This document shows, piece after piece, positions 7,614 to 14,675 of a DNA stretch of 15,534 nucleotides; within the stretch, counting starts at the first letter, position 1, and each line of letters starts with the position of its first letter. The stretch is taken from positions 1-15,534 of the forward strand of contig JASFPJ010000042.1 in assembly GCA_050116035.1 (NCBI GenBank), read 5' to 3'. A program made the translations under genes and the position numbers. Source of the stretch: SOIA01 sp050116035. GTDB taxonomy: Bacteria > Acidobacteriota > Aminicenantia > Aminicenantales > Aminicenantaceae. The notes under the pieces were generated by a model, which had not been told where the DNA came from, searched no databases, and saw only the letters and a list, made by a program, of their open reading frames with translations.

Positions 7614-8036
7614 ATGACAATTAACGACATCCAGGACAAAATAATCGAGGAATTCTCCGCACTGGATGACTGGATAGACAAGTATGAATACCTTATTAAT
7701 CTCGGGAAAAAACTCAATCCACTCGCTGCAGATTTAAAAACCGAAGATAATGCAATAAAAGGCTGTCAGGCCCAAGTGTGGATCAGCGCCGAACTCAAGA
7801 ACGGCAAAATGAGTTTTTCTGCAGATAGCGAGGCCCTGATCACCAAGGGTTTAATCGCCCTGCTGCTGCGGGTTGTTAACCATCAGACGCCAGAGGATAT
7901 CGTTAATTCTGACTTGTATTTCATTGAGGAGACAGGATTAAGCTCTCATCTCTCGCCGAGCCGGGCAGATGGATTGGCTTCCATCGTGAAACACATTAAA
8001 TGGTATTGTGAAGTTGCCTTAAGTTCGGCCGAGTAA
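7614..8036 (+). CDS. sufE: SufE-family sulfur acceptor protein
   Basis: SufE takes the persulfide from SufS and stimulates its activity. The 140-aa sequence has the family signature: EEFSALDDWIDKYEYLINLG, then the acceptor cysteine Cys51 in KGCQAQVW (the same position as in E. coli SufE), followed by DSEALITKGLIALLL and a C-terminal LSPSRADGLASIVKHI. It lies 43 bp after sufS with no evident terminator between them, so it probably belongs to the same transcript. The start ATG has only a weak ribosome-binding site (AAGCGAAA); no better in-frame start is visible. In this context it may pass sulfur on to Cys384 of EanB, which is inference. Confidence 0.94.
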   Translation: MTINDIQDKIIEEFSALDDWIDKYEYLINLGKKLNPLAADLKTEDNAIKGCQAQVWISAELKNGKMSFSADSEALITKGLIALLLRVVNHQTPEDIVNSDLYFIEETGLSSHLSPSRADGLASIVKHIKWYCEVALSSAE

Positions 8037-8083
8037 CCACACCCTAAAAATAATCAAGAGTCTATGAGTGATGCTCCCTGCTT

Positions 8084-8473
8084 TTATACCTCTTCTTGAT
8101 AGAGCTGTATAAGATTACCGCAAGTATCATCAAATACAGCTACGGTAGTCGGTCCCGTTTGTGTGGGTTCCATCGTGAACTCCACGCCCAACTTTTTCAG
8201 TCTTTCGTATTCTTTTTGAACATCTTCCACAGCAAATGCCGTTAAAGGGATGCCTTGCTTAACGAGAGCGGATTGGAATGCCTTGGCCGCTGGATTGCTG
8301 TTTGGCTCAAGAACGAGCTCAGTCCCTTCAGGTTCCTCGGGTGAGACAACGGTTAACCATTTGAATTCCCCTAAGGGTATTTCTGTTTTTTTTATAAAGC
8401 CTAAAACCTCTGTATAGAAGTTGAGGGCTTTATCTTGATCGTCCACAAACACACTGTTTAGCTTAATCTTCAT
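8084..8473 (-). CDS. VOC-family (glyoxalase/bleomycin resistance fold) protein
   Basis: A single 129-aa protein with paired beta-alpha-beta-beta-beta modules. The opening LNSVFVDDQDKALNFYTEVLGF and the closing PTTVAVFDDTCGNLIQLYQ are typical of a widespread uncharacterised VOC subfamily. The first-strand His of glyoxalase I is replaced, so it is unlikely to be a classical GloA; dimers of such proteins may bind metals or small hydrophobic molecules. The start is fixed by GGAGGTCTCG immediately before the ATG. It converges with sufE, the two stops being 47 bp apart, and is probably transcribed alone. Substrate unknown. Confidence 0.85.
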   Translation of the reverse strand: MKIKLNSVFVDDQDKALNFYTEVLGFIKKTEIPLGEFKWLTVVSPEEPEGTELVLEPNSNPAAKAFQSALVKQGIPLTAFAVEDVQKEYERLKKLGVEFTMEPTQTGPTTVAVFDDTCGNLIQLYQEEV

Positions 8474-8704
8474 CGAGACCTCCGGATTTTTATTTAATCA
8501 TAGGTTAAAAGGTTTAAGCAAGAACACAGCTTTTGGACAGTAGGCTTTTGTTGATTATTTCTATATTTCTGACAAATTTTAGGCACGCCTGATTTCTGGA
8601 AGCCCTTTCCTGCCTCTATCGAAATTTCACATTGAGATTTTCTCTGCAGTCAGATCGTCTGGATTACAGCTGGAATATTTTTAGGATACAAAATTATTAA
8701 ATAC

Positions 8705-8734
8705 TTGCAATACACTACAAAATAAATATAAAAT
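8705..8734 (+). promoter_or_regulatory. Candidate brnTA promoter, possibly giving a leaderless transcript
   Basis: TTGCAA (8705-8710) is followed after 16 bp by TATAAA (8727-8732), or after 18 bp by TAAAAT (8729-8734). Transcription would start at about 8738-8741, on or within a base or two of the brnT ATG at 8739, and no Shine-Dalgarno sequence is present. Imperfect ATTATT/AATAAT inverted arms flank the element and could be a BrnA operator. The rest of the 265-bp gap from 8474 is AT-rich with no recognisable gene. Confidence 0.45.
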
Positions 8735-8738
8735 AATT

Positions 8739-9038
8739 ATGAAAAAGGTTCGATTTGAATGGGATATAAAAAAAGATTTATCCAATTTTCGGAATCATGG
8801 TGTTGCATTTGATGAGGCCAAAACTGTTTTTTATGATGAAGATGCGATTGAGTTCTATGATGAAGATCATTCATTGAAGGAAGACCGCTTTTTGATGATA
8901 GGATTAAGTTCAAAATTGAGGATATTGCTTGTGAGCTATGCGGTGATGGAAGGAAAAGATGAGGATGTTATTAGAATGATATCTTCCAGGAAAGCAACAA
9001 AAAACGAACAAAAAGTCTATTTTGAGAGATTAATATGA
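8739..9038 (+). CDS. brnT: BrnT-family type II toxin (ribonuclease)
   Basis: The 99-aa protein matches the BrnT family: FEWDIKKDLSNFRNHGVAFDEAKTVFYD near the N-terminus, then the EDRFLMIGLSSKLRILLVSYAV strand pair and a C-terminal IRMISSRKATKNEQKVYF with the conserved arginine and Ser-x-Arg-x-Ala. BrnT has a RelE-like fold and cleaves RNA until BrnA binds it. It is intact and of normal length. The gene is distinctly AT-rich compared with its neighbours, suggesting acquisition by transfer. It overlaps brnA by 4 bp (ATGA). No ribosome-binding site is seen upstream. Confidence 0.92.
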   Translation: MKKVRFEWDIKKDLSNFRNHGVAFDEAKTVFYDEDAIEFYDEDHSLKEDRFLMIGLSSKLRILLVSYAVMEGKDEDVIRMISSRKATKNEQKVYFERLI

Positions 9039-9262
9039 AAAAAGAATATGATCTTAAAAATATGAAAAGTAGAAAAAATCCCTACGCCAGCCGTCTGAAA
9101 AAACAGATAACGATCCGTTTGGATAATAACACCATTGAATATTTCAAAGAGCTTGCCAGAGAAACAGGATTCTCCTATCAGACGCTTATTAATCTTTATC
9201 TGAAGGAATGCGCTGAGAGTCGTAAGAAGCTAAGAGTTCAGTGGATTGAACCCAGTTCTTAA
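9035..9262 (+). CDS. brnA: BrnA-family antitoxin, ribbon-helix-helix
   Basis: The 75-aa protein has a basic N-terminus and a ribbon-helix-helix fold: KKQITIRLDNNTIEYF (strand and helix 1), then ARETGFSYQTLINLYLKECA (helix 2). This is the typical BrnA/CopG arrangement. It neutralises BrnT and, as a complex, normally represses the shared promoter. Toxin-before-antitoxin order is usual for this family. Its start overlaps the brnT stop (9035-9038). It converges on the amidohydrolase gene, with 92 bp between. Confidence 0.9.
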   Translation: MKKEYDLKNMKSRKNPYASRLKKQITIRLDNNTIEYFKELARETGFSYQTLINLYLKECAESRKKLRVQWIEPSS

Positions 9263-9309
9263 ACAGCAATTAGATATTGTGCCCAGAATAAAAGTTTTGA
9301 ACGATGTAG

Positions 9310-9332
9310 GGTTTGAACCTGCAAATTCAACC
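9310..9332. other. Small inverted repeat between convergent genes
   Basis: GGTTTGAA (9310-9317) pairs with TTCAACC (9326-9332) apart from one bulged base. It lies between the convergent stops of brnA and the amidohydrolase. There is no T-tract on either side, so a classical intrinsic terminator is not supported. Confidence 0.3.
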
Positions 9333-9354
9333 GTGTGATGTGGCAGCTGACAGG

Positions 9355-11091
9355 TTATTTTTGCGCTTGCATGGGCTTTGTGTAGACGATCTCCCCCCCG
9401 ATAACGGTCATTTCCGGTTCGATCTTCCAGATATCCTCAGCCGGGATGGTCATGTAATCCTCAGGAATGACCACAAAATCAGCAAGTTTGCCGACTTCGA
9501 TAGATCCCAGGATGTCTTCGGCGAACATGGCGTAGGCACCAGCCATGGTTGCCGCACGTAAAGCCTCTTCTCTTGTCATGGCCTGTTCCGGGATCCAGCC
9601 ACCCGGAGGATTATTCTCCCGGTCCTGTCTGGTGACCGCCGCGTGCAGGGTGTAAAAGGGGTTGTAGGGGGAGACAGAATAATCTGTCCCCGTGGCAACC
9701 ACAACACCAAGATCCAATAAATCACTCCAAATATAGGCATACTTTAAACGTTCAGGCCCTATCCTGGATTCAGCAAAGTGCATATCCTCAGTCGCATGTA
9801 GAGGCTGCATAGAAGCCACGATTCCCAGCTTGGCGAGCCTGGGCACGTCTTTAGCGGTGAGTACCTGACAGTGCTCAAGAGCAAACCTGGCCTTTTTACC
9901 ATCTATTTCGGTTGCTTTCAGGGCCCTTTCGTAGGCGTTAATGGCGACACGATTCGCTCCGTCACCGATACAATGTATCCTCATGTTGAAACCGATTTTG
10001 AGCAGTTCGGTCGCAGATTTTGCTATTTGGTCTTCACTTTGTCTGGGTTCCCCATAATAACCCGGATAGTCGCTGTACTCCTCGAGGAAAAGCGCACCCC
10101 TTGACCCAAGAGCTCCATCTGCAAATGCCTTGACTGACCGGACGAAATATTTGTTGTTATGGCTGAGCGGTTGGCCCAACTTTTTCGCCGCATTCTCCCT
10201 GACCATCTCATTGATCCTTATCCTGAGCAAACCCACTTCATAAAGTTTTATTCGTCTTTGAATCTCTTCATAGCCTGTCATGCTGGCCCCATGGATAGTC
10301 GTCAGTCCGCTGGCAATGGCCAACTGGGTCCCCTCGACAAGGTTCCGACTTCGTTCATAATCGGTCATTGGAGGTAAAGGCGGAATAAGTTTTGTCAATT
10401 GACGAGGTGCCCTTTCTACGAATTCGCCCGTGGGCTCTCCATTCTTGTCCTTCTTGATGTGACCTCCCGGGGGATCGGGAGTGTTGCGGGTAATGCCAGC
10501 CAGTTCCAGGGCTTTGCTGTTGGCAGCGCTGCCATGCGTGTAACGGCTGATAAAAACTGGATTGTCAGGCGCTACGGCATCGATCAGCTCCTTGCGGAAT
10601 TCCGGTGGATCCCAGACATCTGACATCCAGCCACTCAATACGAGCCACCGTGGCTCAGGCCCTGGCCGCATTCCTTCCCCAGTCGCCAAGCAGCGTTTTA
10701 TCACTTCCTGCATTCGCTCCACAGAAGCCCATTCACCGATTGCAGGCCTGATATCTGGAATTCGCGGATACAACTCTCTTTCTCCGTACCTGATGTGGAC
10801 ATGGGCATCATGTAAACCGGGGATCACGGTTTTTCCTTCCAGGTCAAAAACAAAGGTCAGAGGACCTATATAGGCCTTTACTCCAGCATCATCACCCACG
10901 TAGATGAACCGGCCATCTTTCACTGCAATGGCAGAAGCTGTGCTGAAGTCCTTATCAACAGTATAGATGTTCCCATTGATGTAGACTCTATCCGCTTCTT
11001 GAGCGTCCCTCACCGCTGCCGGTGCTTGTATGAACAACACAAGCAGCACAAAAATAGAAAAGAGACTGGACAATCTTTTCATAATATTCAT
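9355..11091 (-). CDS. Exported YtcJ-like amidohydrolase (amidohydrolase_3 family)
   Basis: This metal-dependent hydrolase has 578 aa from the chosen start. The frame is open up to 11151, but the ATG at 11091 follows AAAGGAGGAAGATAAG and begins a clear signal peptide (MNIMKRLSSLFSIF..., cleavage near QAPAA), so it is preferred. Metal-site motifs of the superfamily are all visible: His97-x-His99 in PGLHDAHVHI, HCIGDGANR, ALEHCQV, and the aspartate in ATGTDYSVSPYNPF. An N-terminal beta-sandwich motif (DRVYINGNIYTVDK) is present. YtcJ-like enzymes cleave amide or related bonds (for example NfdA on N-substituted formamides); the substrate here is unknown. It acts in the periplasm or outside. It lies 110 bp downstream of a paralogue in the same direction and is probably co-transcribed with it. 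Confidence 0.9.
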   Translation of the reverse strand: MNIMKRLSSLFSIFVLLVLFIQAPAAVRDAQEADRVYINGNIYTVDKDFSTASAIAVKDGRFIYVGDDAGVKAYIGPLTFVFDLEGKTVIPGLHDAHVHIRYGERELYPRIPDIRPAIGEWASVERMQEVIKRCLATGEGMRPGPEPRWLVLSGWMSDVWDPPEFRKELIDAVAPDNPVFISRYTHGSAANSKALELAGITRNTPDPPGGHIKKDKNGEPTGEFVERAPRQLTKLIPPLPPMTDYERSRNLVEGTQLAIASGLTTIHGASMTGYEEIQRRIKLYEVGLLRIRINEMVRENAAKKLGQPLSHNNKYFVRSVKAFADGALGSRGALFLEEYSDYPGYYGEPRQSEDQIAKSATELLKIGFNMRIHCIGDGANRVAINAYERALKATEIDGKKARFALEHCQVLTAKDVPRLAKLGIVASMQPLHATEDMHFAESRIGPERLKYAYIWSDLLDLGVVVATGTDYSVSPYNPFYTLHAAVTRQDRENNPPGGWIPEQAMTREEALRAATMAGAYAMFAEDILGSIEVGKLADFVVIPEDYMTIPAEDIWKIEPEMTVIGGEIVYTKPMQAQK

Positions 11092-11175
11092 CTTATCTTC
11101 CTCCTTTTTTGGTTTCTTAATATTATCCAAATCTCTCCTGTTTGCCAACACGTATCTTCTTCTTATCTTTTTTTC

Positions 11176-11189
11176 GGAGGCACACCTCC
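11176..11189. repeat. Short perfect inverted repeat between the two amidohydrolase genes
   Basis: GGAGG-CACA-CCTCC forms a 5-bp stem in the 110-bp gap. Read on the - strand it exposes a GGAGG Shine-Dalgarno-like core but no start codon follows closely, and there is no T-tract for termination. It may be a chance element or an RNA-processing site. Confidence 0.3.
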
Positions 11190-11201
11190 TTTCCCTCTCA
11201 T

Positions 11202-12896
11202 CTACCTTGAGGTGTTCATGCTGTAAACCAATTGACCTCCTATGTATGTCCGCTCAACTTTTAATGACAAAAGAGCCTTTGAGGGAATCGTCAGTATATT
11301 GTCTGAAATAACAATAAAATCGGCAAGCATACCAGGAGCGATTTGTCCTTTGATGTGTTCTTCGAAGCCCGAGTATGCAGATTCCACTGTATAGGCATAC
11401 AGAACTTCTTCCCTTGTCAGACATTGTTCTGGATACCACCCGCCTTCGGGTTTTCCCTCCGGAGTTTGACGAGTTTCTGCAGCATACATTCCGAAGAAAG
11501 GATTCAAAGTCTCTCCCGGGAAATCGGAATTGAGCGGTACCCGGACACCGGCATCGAGGAACAAGCGCCAGGCATAAGCCCCTTTTATTCTTTTGGGACC
11601 TACCCTGTCTTCAGCCCAGGGCATATCAGACGTTGCATGGGGTGGCTGCATACTGGTAACGATGTCGAGTTCCTTAAACCGGGAAATATCTTCAAGCGCG
11701 ACAACCTGCGCGTGTTCAATGCGCAGCCGGTGGTCCTTTACACCGGGCACAGCCCTGATCGATGCATCATACGCGTCCAAGGTGATTCTGTTCGAACGGT
11801 CTCCGATAGCGTGGGTGGCCACCTGCATACCCGCCTGTAGCGATCTTGTTGTCAGCCTCTCAATTTCTTCTTGAGATGTTGTCGTCACTCCAAGCACATC
11901 GGGAGCATCACTGTATGGTTCAAACATCAGGGCACTCCGTGTTCCGAGCGACCCATCCTGAAAAATCTTAATACAGCGGATGGTCAGCCAGTTGTCGGGA
12001 TCGATCTCAGGACCGTTCTGTAAATACGGCTCAATAAGCTCTTCATCCGTGCAATCGAGCATAACGTAATACCGGACTTTGAGCTTTTTTTTGGTCTTGA
12101 GTGATCGGAGTGCATCAAGATCCCTTCTTGTTATTCTGGCATCATGCACAGAGGTCAGGCCATTCTTAAGGAGCTCTTCTCCGGCCATCTCAAATGCCTT
12201 TTCGCGTTGTTCAACCGTTAAGGACGGCATGAGCCGTGTGACCATTCCTTGTGCGGCATTGGCCAAAATCCCGGTCGGCGCACCTGTCTCTGAATCTTTA
12301 TAAATCTTCCCCTCTTCCGGATCAGGGGTGTCCTTTGTGATGCTTGCCATTTCCAATGCTTTCGCATTGGCCCATCCGTTATACCCATGTAAACCGGCAA
12401 ACCAGACCGGATTATCCGGTGAAACACTGCTCAGTTCCTGACTGATAGCCGTCATTTGTTCTTTCCAAGCGCCGTCATCCCATCCCCATCCGTCAATCCA
12501 TTCTCCTGGAGTTGTTTCAGCCACACGTTCTCTCAGTTTTTGCACAACCTCCCGCGGATCATTGACGCCCTGAAGGTCTACGCGCATCTCACTCCTGCCC
12601 AGGTTGAGCATATGCCCGTGCGATTCAATGATGCCCGGCATAACATCTTTACCGTCCAAATCCACTTCTTCTGCAAGAGGATACGCTTCTTGCATCTCTG
12701 CATTCGTTCCTACGGCAATAATGAATCCCTCTTTGACGGCAAATGCCTCAGCCTCCGGCATGACTTCATTCATGGTGATGATATGTCCGTTCGTAAAAAT
12801 TCGATCTGCCTGAGGTGTTCGACGGCATGAGAAAAGACATAAAATGGCTGTACAGAGCAGCAAATACAATGCTTTTTTAAGTTTTCGTTTTCTCAT
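11202..12896 (-). CDS. YtcJ-like amidohydrolase, predicted lipoprotein
   Basis: The 564-aa protein starts at the ATG preceded by AAAGGAGGTTGTTTGAT; a longer frame to 12920 lacks such a site. The N-terminus is a lipoprotein signal: MRKRKLKK, a hydrophobic stretch and the lipobox LFSC with Cys24, so it should be anchored to a membrane. Superfamily landmarks are DRIFTNGHIITMN, His93-x-His95 in IIESHGHML, ATHAIGDRSNR, IEHAQV and the aspartate in LNSDFPGETLNPFF. It is clearly a paralogue of the gene downstream, sharing motif order (for example the SMQPxHAT...DRxGPxRxKxAY block), but with a different localisation signal. Substrate unknown; an amide- or carbamate-cleaving scavenging role is plausible. 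Confidence 0.9.
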   Translation of the reverse strand: MRKRKLKKALYLLLCTAILCLFSCRRTPQADRIFTNGHIITMNEVMPEAEAFAVKEGFIIAVGTNAEMQEAYPLAEEVDLDGKDVMPGIIESHGHMLNLGRSEMRVDLQGVNDPREVVQKLRERVAETTPGEWIDGWGWDDGAWKEQMTAISQELSSVSPDNPVWFAGLHGYNGWANAKALEMASITKDTPDPEEGKIYKDSETGAPTGILANAAQGMVTRLMPSLTVEQREKAFEMAGEELLKNGLTSVHDARITRRDLDALRSLKTKKKLKVRYYVMLDCTDEELIEPYLQNGPEIDPDNWLTIRCIKIFQDGSLGTRSALMFEPYSDAPDVLGVTTTSQEEIERLTTRSLQAGMQVATHAIGDRSNRITLDAYDASIRAVPGVKDHRLRIEHAQVVALEDISRFKELDIVTSMQPPHATSDMPWAEDRVGPKRIKGAYAWRLFLDAGVRVPLNSDFPGETLNPFFGMYAAETRQTPEGKPEGGWYPEQCLTREEVLYAYTVESAYSGFEEHIKGQIAPGMLADFIVISDNILTIPSKALLSLKVERTYIGGQLVYSMNTSR

Positions 12897-12936
12897 ATCA
12901 AACAACCTCCTTTCCGCCATCTATTATCCCTTGGTA

Positions 12937-12965
12937 CCTATACCATCCGGAAACCTTTTAGTCAA
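12937..12965 (-). promoter_or_regulatory. Sigma70-type promoter for the amidohydrolase pair
   Basis: On the - strand TTGACT (12960-12965) is separated by exactly 17 bp from TATAGG (12937-12942), about 40 bp upstream of the start codon. A TGGTA-CCTA-TACCA dyad (12932-12945) covers the -10 and could be an operator. Confidence 0.5.
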
Positions 12966-12984
12966 AAGCAGAGTAATTGTGAAT

Positions 12985-13013
12985 TTGACATCGAATATGC
13001 CCGATTATACAAT
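12985..13013 (+). promoter_or_regulatory. Sigma70-type promoter for mobB
   Basis: TTGACA (12985-12990, perfect -35) is followed after 17 bp by TACAAT (13008-13013, one mismatch). Transcription would begin near 13020, leaving a leader of about 29 nt. It is divergent from, and about 20 bp apart from, the amidohydrolase promoter. Confidence 0.7.
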
Positions 13014-13048
13014 TTATTCGTTACTCCCAATGATGATGTGATGATCTG

Positions 13049-13714
13049 ATGAAAATATTTGCTTTTGTTGGAATTTCCGATTCAGGAAAAACACACCTGA
13101 TGCGGAAGCTGATCAATGAACTCAAAGGCAGGGGGTACACTGTATCAGTCATAAAACACTGCGCCCAAGGTTTTGATATCGAGGAACAGGGAAAAGACAC
13201 CGCCCAATTTAGGAAAGCGGGATCCGATTCTGTCTGTATGTATTCTCCGGATGGGATGGCTGTCTTCCAACAAAAAAAGACCGAACTCGATGTCAAAATG
13301 ATTTCCAGGGAGTATCTTAAGTGCAGCGACTTTATCCTGGTAGAGGGAGCTAAGTCAGATAAATCACTCAAAAAAATCGAGGTGTTGCGCAAAGGATTTT
13401 CTGAAAAAATATTATGCTCTCCAGAAGAACTGATCGCCGTTGTTTCAGATTTTGATATGGGAAAGGACATCCCTGTGTTTCATCCGGAAGATATTGAAAA
13501 AATTGCCGATTTCATGGAAAATTATCCTGAAGAAAAAGAGCCGCTGCTCTGGCTCGATATTGACGATGTGTCCATTCCTATGAATCCATTTGTCCAGAAA
13601 ATATTCACACAAATCCTGATGGGAATGATCCGTTCCCTGGAAGGGATACCGGAAAATCCGGAATGTATAACCTTATCCTTATCCAGAAAGGGAAAAGAAG
13701 ATGAAAAAATTTAA
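13049..13714 (+). CDS. mobB: MobB, molybdopterin-guanine dinucleotide biosynthesis adaptor, with C-terminal extension
   Basis: MobB is a GTP-binding protein that assists MobA in attaching GMP to molybdopterin. The P-loop is at residues 8-15 (GISDSGKT), followed by VSVIKHCAQGFDIEEQGKDTAQFRKAGSD with the usual His and Asp-x3-Phe-Arg-x-Ala-Gly, and FILVEGAKSDKSLKKIEV (Walker-B-like and EG motif). The family is usually about 160-175 aa; here a tail from about 163 to 221 adds a block containing IPMNPFVQKIFTQILMGMI. I have an impression of a similar tail in MobB proteins of other anaerobes but cannot confirm it. The tail is acidic-to-amphipathic and may dock a partner. No Shine-Dalgarno sequence is visible before the ATG, and none of the other nearby ATGs is in frame. 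Its end overlaps the membrane-protein gene by 14 bp. The cell probably makes a Mo/W-bis-MGD enzyme. Confidence 0.85.
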   Translation: MKIFAFVGISDSGKTHLMRKLINELKGRGYTVSVIKHCAQGFDIEEQGKDTAQFRKAGSDSVCMYSPDGMAVFQQKKTELDVKMISREYLKCSDFILVEGAKSDKSLKKIEVLRKGFSEKILCSPEELIAVVSDFDMGKDIPVFHPEDIEKIADFMENYPEEKEPLLWLDIDDVSIPMNPFVQKIFTQILMGMIRSLEGIPENPECITLSLSRKGKEDEKI

Positions 13715-14321
13715 ACCCATCATGTGGCTGTTTCTCTTCGGCTCAATCTGGGGAATAAATGAAGTCTTCTTGGGAGAAATCCTCTATCGGAATGATGTTC
13801 AAAATTCATCGGTTATCCTAACGGTTATGGCTCTTTTTGTGTTGGCGGTATCCCGCGGTATGATCAACAAGCCCGGTTCATCGGCCTTAATGGGAACATT
13901 TGCTGTTCTCTTCCGTTTGGCAAACACGGCCCCTTCTTACTGCCATCTTCTTGGGATCTTCCTTTTAGGCGCCACATTTGATGTCTTTTCCTCTTTGCTG
14001 ATAAAAAACAAAGACCACGCGCCACTCAGATGGGGCGCGACAGGCACGCTGAGTGCTTTTGGGAACAATGCAATCTTCGCTCTTTTGATTACATATGTTT
14101 TTCGCTATGAATATTGGGTAGCCGGGGGGTCTTCAAAGGTTTTCCACCACATTTTTATCAGCGGGAGCATTACGACTGTTATAGCCGTACTCCTTGTGCC
14201 GTTGGGATTTGTTGTTGGCAAAAATGGAAGCATTCTGTTTGACCGGCGTCCGCGCTGGTCTTCTGCGGGCACAGTCCTCGGATCGATCGCTCTCTGGACA
14301 GTGGCGAAGTTTTTAAGCTAA
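13701..14321 (+). CDS. Polytopic membrane protein of unknown function coupled to mobB
   Basis: I do not recognise the family. The 206-aa protein has about six or seven hydrophobic segments, roughly at residues 5-26, 36-55, 60-75, 78-100, 111-134, 147-173 and 187-205, so it should sit in the cytoplasmic membrane. GSIWGINEVFLGE in the first segment, and FGNNAIFALL in the fifth, carry polar residues inside membrane spans that could line a binding site. Size and topology resemble substrate-binding (S) components of ECF transporters, but I see no diagnostic motif, so this is only a possibility. The start has GGAAAAGAAG before it and lies inside the 3' end of mobB (14-bp overlap), indicating translational coupling and perhaps a link to molybdenum-enzyme metabolism. 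Confidence 0.8.
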   Translation: MKKFKPIMWLFLFGSIWGINEVFLGEILYRNDVQNSSVILTVMALFVLAVSRGMINKPGSSALMGTFAVLFRLANTAPSYCHLLGIFLLGATFDVFSSLLIKNKDHAPLRWGATGTLSAFGNNAIFALLITYVFRYEYWVAGGSSKVFHHIFISGSITTVIAVLLVPLGFVVGKNGSILFDRRPRWSSAGTVLGSIALWTVAKFLS

Positions 14322-14675
14322 CCGAAGCAATCCAGAATACAGTATTATTCATTCCTTCTTGTTGTTTATCAAAATCAAATTCTGATGTTGACTGAGGACT
14401 CTTTTTCAAAACGGTCTTTGTCGGCTCCATACTCTTGAGTCATTTCCAGTAAATGGGGTGGAATCAGTGCATGCGCCAGCAAAAGCTCCAAAATCATTTT
14501 AAAGAGTTTATTTGAGTTTTGAGCTACCTCGGATAAGGTTTTTTTTCGCTGCCGATCGATTCCACTGCCGATTCAAGCCATAGATCGTTAAATCGAGAAT
14601 TTTTTTAAAAATTTTGAAGCAATATTGAAACTTTATTTATCCAACAAACGTATACATATAGTAAAGGAGTGCTTG
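14322..14675. other. 354-bp spacer, no intact gene
   Basis: The gap between the membrane protein and padR holds no complete gene that I can support. Its left two thirds contain a possible minus-strand coding remnant described separately. The right end is AT-rich (A and T tracts near 14600-14640) and should hold the padR promoter; candidate -10 TATACA (14651-14656) lies 20 bp from TTGAAA (14625-14630), a poor spacing. No terminator with a T-tract was found after the membrane-protein gene. Confidence 0.6.
14375..14604 (-). pseudogene. Possible decayed coding remnant, minus strand
   Basis: Reading the - strand, a frame ending at TGA (14375-14377) gives a protein-like stretch including KMILELLLAHALIPPHLLEM. 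It is interrupted upstream by a stop. Switching frame at a run of eight A residues on this strand (around 14540-14547) extends it with NDLWLESAVESIGSEKK. No start codon or ribosome-binding site is present. It could be the 3' relic of a lost gene or chance; I recognise no family. Confidence 0.22.

Noticed and set aside
8041..8098. Possible bidirectional terminator between sufE and the VOC gene (TCAAGAG...CTCTTCTTGA)
   Set aside because: The arms are short and imperfect with a loop of about 30 bases and no T-tract; part of it is inside the VOC coding region.
9305..9335. tRNA T-arm-like sequence (GGTTCAAACC on the - strand), which could mark an attachment site beside brnTA
   Set aside because: The five-base stem is imperfect, and no anticodon arm, D-arm or acceptor stem can be found next to it. 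No second copy was noticed.
11343..11840. Open frame on the + strand (165 codons) inside the lipoprotein amidohydrolase
   Set aside because: It is antisense to well-conserved metal-site motifs and has no family features.
14179..14430. Open frame on the - strand across the end of the membrane-protein gene
   Set aside because: Half of it is antisense to a hydrophobic coding region and its composition is not protein-like; no start signal.
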